NCBI GenBank assembly: GCA_022701275.1
Contig: CP031740.1
Location: forward strand, 445,001-509,000
Length of the DNA stretch: 64,000 bases
Source: Microcoleus vaginatus PCC 9802
GTDB lineage: Bacteria; Cyanobacteriota; Cyanobacteriia; Cyanobacteriales; Microcoleaceae
Reading direction: 5' to 3'
Part shown: positions 62,748 through 64,000 of the stretch, piece by piece
How positions within the stretch are numbered: position 1 is the stretch's first letter
Layout of the letters: every line of letters starts with the position of its first letter
Program-made: the position numbers and the translations under genes
Notes under the pieces: generated by a model
What the model was told of the DNA's origin: nothing
Database searches by the model: none
What the model saw: only the letters and a program-made list of their open reading frames with translations

Positions 62748-63905
62748 CTACCGGATGCGATCGGCCTTTGCCAAGCAATCTTTCAGCCCATAAATCGTCC
62801 GCTCTTGTTGATCCCTCGACAGTTCCGGAAACATCGGCAAAGACAAGACTTCGCGACAAACTTGCTCAGCCTTTGGCAACTGACCTGCTTGATAAGCCAA
62901 AGATTTGTAAACAGGTTGCAGGTGCAAAGGTAACGGATAGTAAACCATCGAACCGATGCCGCATTCCTGCAACTGAGCCCGCATCCAATCTCGAAAATCG
63001 CCCGAGGGATTTTGCGCCTCTTCTGGGCTTGTCAGCCGGATCGTGTATTGATTCCAAACTCCTTTTGCTTCCGGCAATTCTTTGGGGACGGCTACTCCGG
63101 GCACGCGGGAGAGAAATTCGCTGTAAAGTGTCGCTTTCTCCCGCCGCTGCGCGTTCCAACTGTCGAGATACCGCAATTTAATGCTGAGGATCACTGCTTG
63201 CAGGGCATCTAAACGGCTGTTGTACCCGATTTCTTCGTAGAAATATCTAGAAGACTGTCCGTGTTCTTTGAGCACTCGCATCGAAGCTGCGAGGGCTGGA
63301 TCATTTGTCGTCACCGCCCCACCGTCACCGCAAGCGCCTAAATTTTTGGTCGGATAAAAACTGAAGCAGCCAACATGGCCGATGCTGCCGACTTTTCGAG
63401 ATTGCCACTCGGCCCCGACAGACTGGGCGCAATCTTCAATTACGGCTAAATTGTGTCGAGTCGCAATTTCCATCAACCGAGTCATGTCTACCGGTTGGCC
63501 GAAGATGTGTACTGGCATAATTGCCTTGGTTTTGTCGGTAATTGCCGCTTCGAGGAGTTCGACATCCAGATTAAAAGTATCGCTGTCAATATCGACAAAT
63601 ACTGGAGTCGCGCCGACGGCGCTAATTGTCTCAGCCGAAGCAAAAAAGGTAAAAGGAGTGGTAATCACTTCATCGCCGGGGCCAATTTTGAGAGCTCGCA
63701 AGGCCAAAATCAGCGCATCCGTGCCAGAGTTACAGCCAACGCACTCGGAAACTCCAGTGTAGTCGGCGAACTCTCGTTCAAAACTCTTCACGGCCGGGCC
63801 GCCTACGTAGCCGCCAGAGGCAAGCACTTTTTGCACCGCAGCGGTTATCTCGTCGCCAATCTGCGCGTATTGGCGGGTTAAGTCGAGGGGGGGAACATTA
63901 TTCAC
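62748..63905 (-). CDS. DegT/DnrJ/EryC1-type PLP-dependent sugar aminotransferase
   Basis: The 385-residue PLP enzyme shows PPLDLTRQYAQIGDEITAAV, ASGGYVGGPAVKSFE, ECVGCNSGTDALILAL (cofactor phosphate), DIDSDTFNLDVE, MPVHIFGQPVDMTRLM, DCAQSVGAEW and the Schiff-base Lys in FSFYPTKNLGACGDGGA. These enzymes aminate keto-sugar nucleotides for O-antigen, capsule or exopolysaccharide. It lies outside the core island but fits its theme. The ATG at 63905 is near the window end; nothing but an AT-rich leader follows to 64000. Confidence 0.92.
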   Translation of the reverse strand: MNNVPPLDLTRQYAQIGDEITAAVQKVLASGGYVGGPAVKSFEREFADYTGVSECVGCNSGTDALILALRALKIGPGDEVITTPFTFFASAETISAVGATPVFVDIDSDTFNLDVELLEAAITDKTKAIMPVHIFGQPVDMTRLMEIATRHNLAVIEDCAQSVGAEWQSRKVGSIGHVGCFSFYPTKNLGACGDGGAVTTNDPALAASMRVLKEHGQSSRYFYEEIGYNSRLDALQAVILSIKLRYLDSWNAQRREKATLYSEFLSRVPGVAVPKELPEAKGVWNQYTIRLTSPEEAQNPSGDFRDWMRAQLQECGIGSMVYYPLPLHLQPVYKSLAYQAGQLPKAEQVCREVLSLPMFPELSRDQQERTIYGLKDCLAKADRIR

Positions 63906-64000
63906 TCTTCACACCATAAATTTCAAGCATTATCAAAGCAAATTCTTGCAGCAAAACTGTTTTCCAGAAACCTTTATTCAAATATCTTATATTTGGACAG

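Noticed and set aside
62545-62859. 104-codon minus-strand frame overlapping the DegT-type aminotransferase
   Set aside because: Same strand, other frame as a well-supported enzyme C-terminus; no family resemblance.
1-64000. tRNA or rRNA genes
   Set aside because: Read for T-loop and anticodon-arm patterns by eye and found none convincing; a tRNAscan run would be decisive.

Overview
The window is a chromosomal segment of a filamentous, non-marine cyanobacterium, most like Microcoleus/Oscillatoria/Kamptonema (Oscillatoriales). This rests on psbK (a photosystem II subunit), many GCGATCGC (HIP1) palindromes, a Ssp-type DnaB intein, cyanobacteria-restricted families (Tab2/Atab2, a pseudo-caspase, a ten-PAS kinase) and short heptamer repeats in the spacers. 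The genus is inference. No rRNA, tRNA, CRISPR array or prophage was seen.

Layout. 1-1.06 kb: an intact-looking IS630-type element whose two ORFs are joined by a -1 frameshift at an A9 run. 1.06-2.08 kb: no convincing gene. 2.1-34.8 kb: a mosaic of housekeeping and signalling genes: mtnP, a small protein behind a CRP-like operator, Tab2, an adenylate cyclase, a Cys-less AhpD-like protein, avtA, a TAT-exported pseudo-caspase, sat, a DUF6745-like protein, a site-2 protease, a degenerate metallo-beta-lactamase-fold protein, an acetyltransferase, a degenerate histidine kinase behind a structured leader, a b-type cytochrome, mntP, a GST, psbK-tgt, cobS, a protein with six ChW-like repeats, twin small proteins, mgtC-like, nagK-like and an FKBP isomerase. 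35.1-43.7 kb: dnaB (with a 430-residue intein), rplI and a 1699-residue hybrid kinase.

44.3-60 kb is a surface-polysaccharide or glycolipid island. It holds seven or more glycosyltransferases (GT8-like, GT4, GT10 and three tandem paralogues), a galE-type epimerase, a second SDR epimerase and an ABC exporter. The exporter carries an unusual C-terminal remnant of a histidine-kinase dimerisation domain. A sulfatase-modifying-factor (FGE/C-type lectin fold) protein is translationally coupled to the GT10 gene; its C-terminus sits where diversity-generating retroelements mutate their targets. 60.1-64 kb: a small membrane protein, a UbiB/ABC1 kinase and a DegT-type sugar aminotransferase.

Recurring themes are (i) 'dead' signalling or enzyme scaffolds: a histidine kinase without its His, a caspase without its dyad, an MBL fold without ligands, a CMD without CxxC, and a DHp without His on the ABC exporter; and (ii) short heptamer and purine-rich repeats at gene edges. 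In three genes the repeat abuts or contains the start codon, and in others it touches the stop codon.
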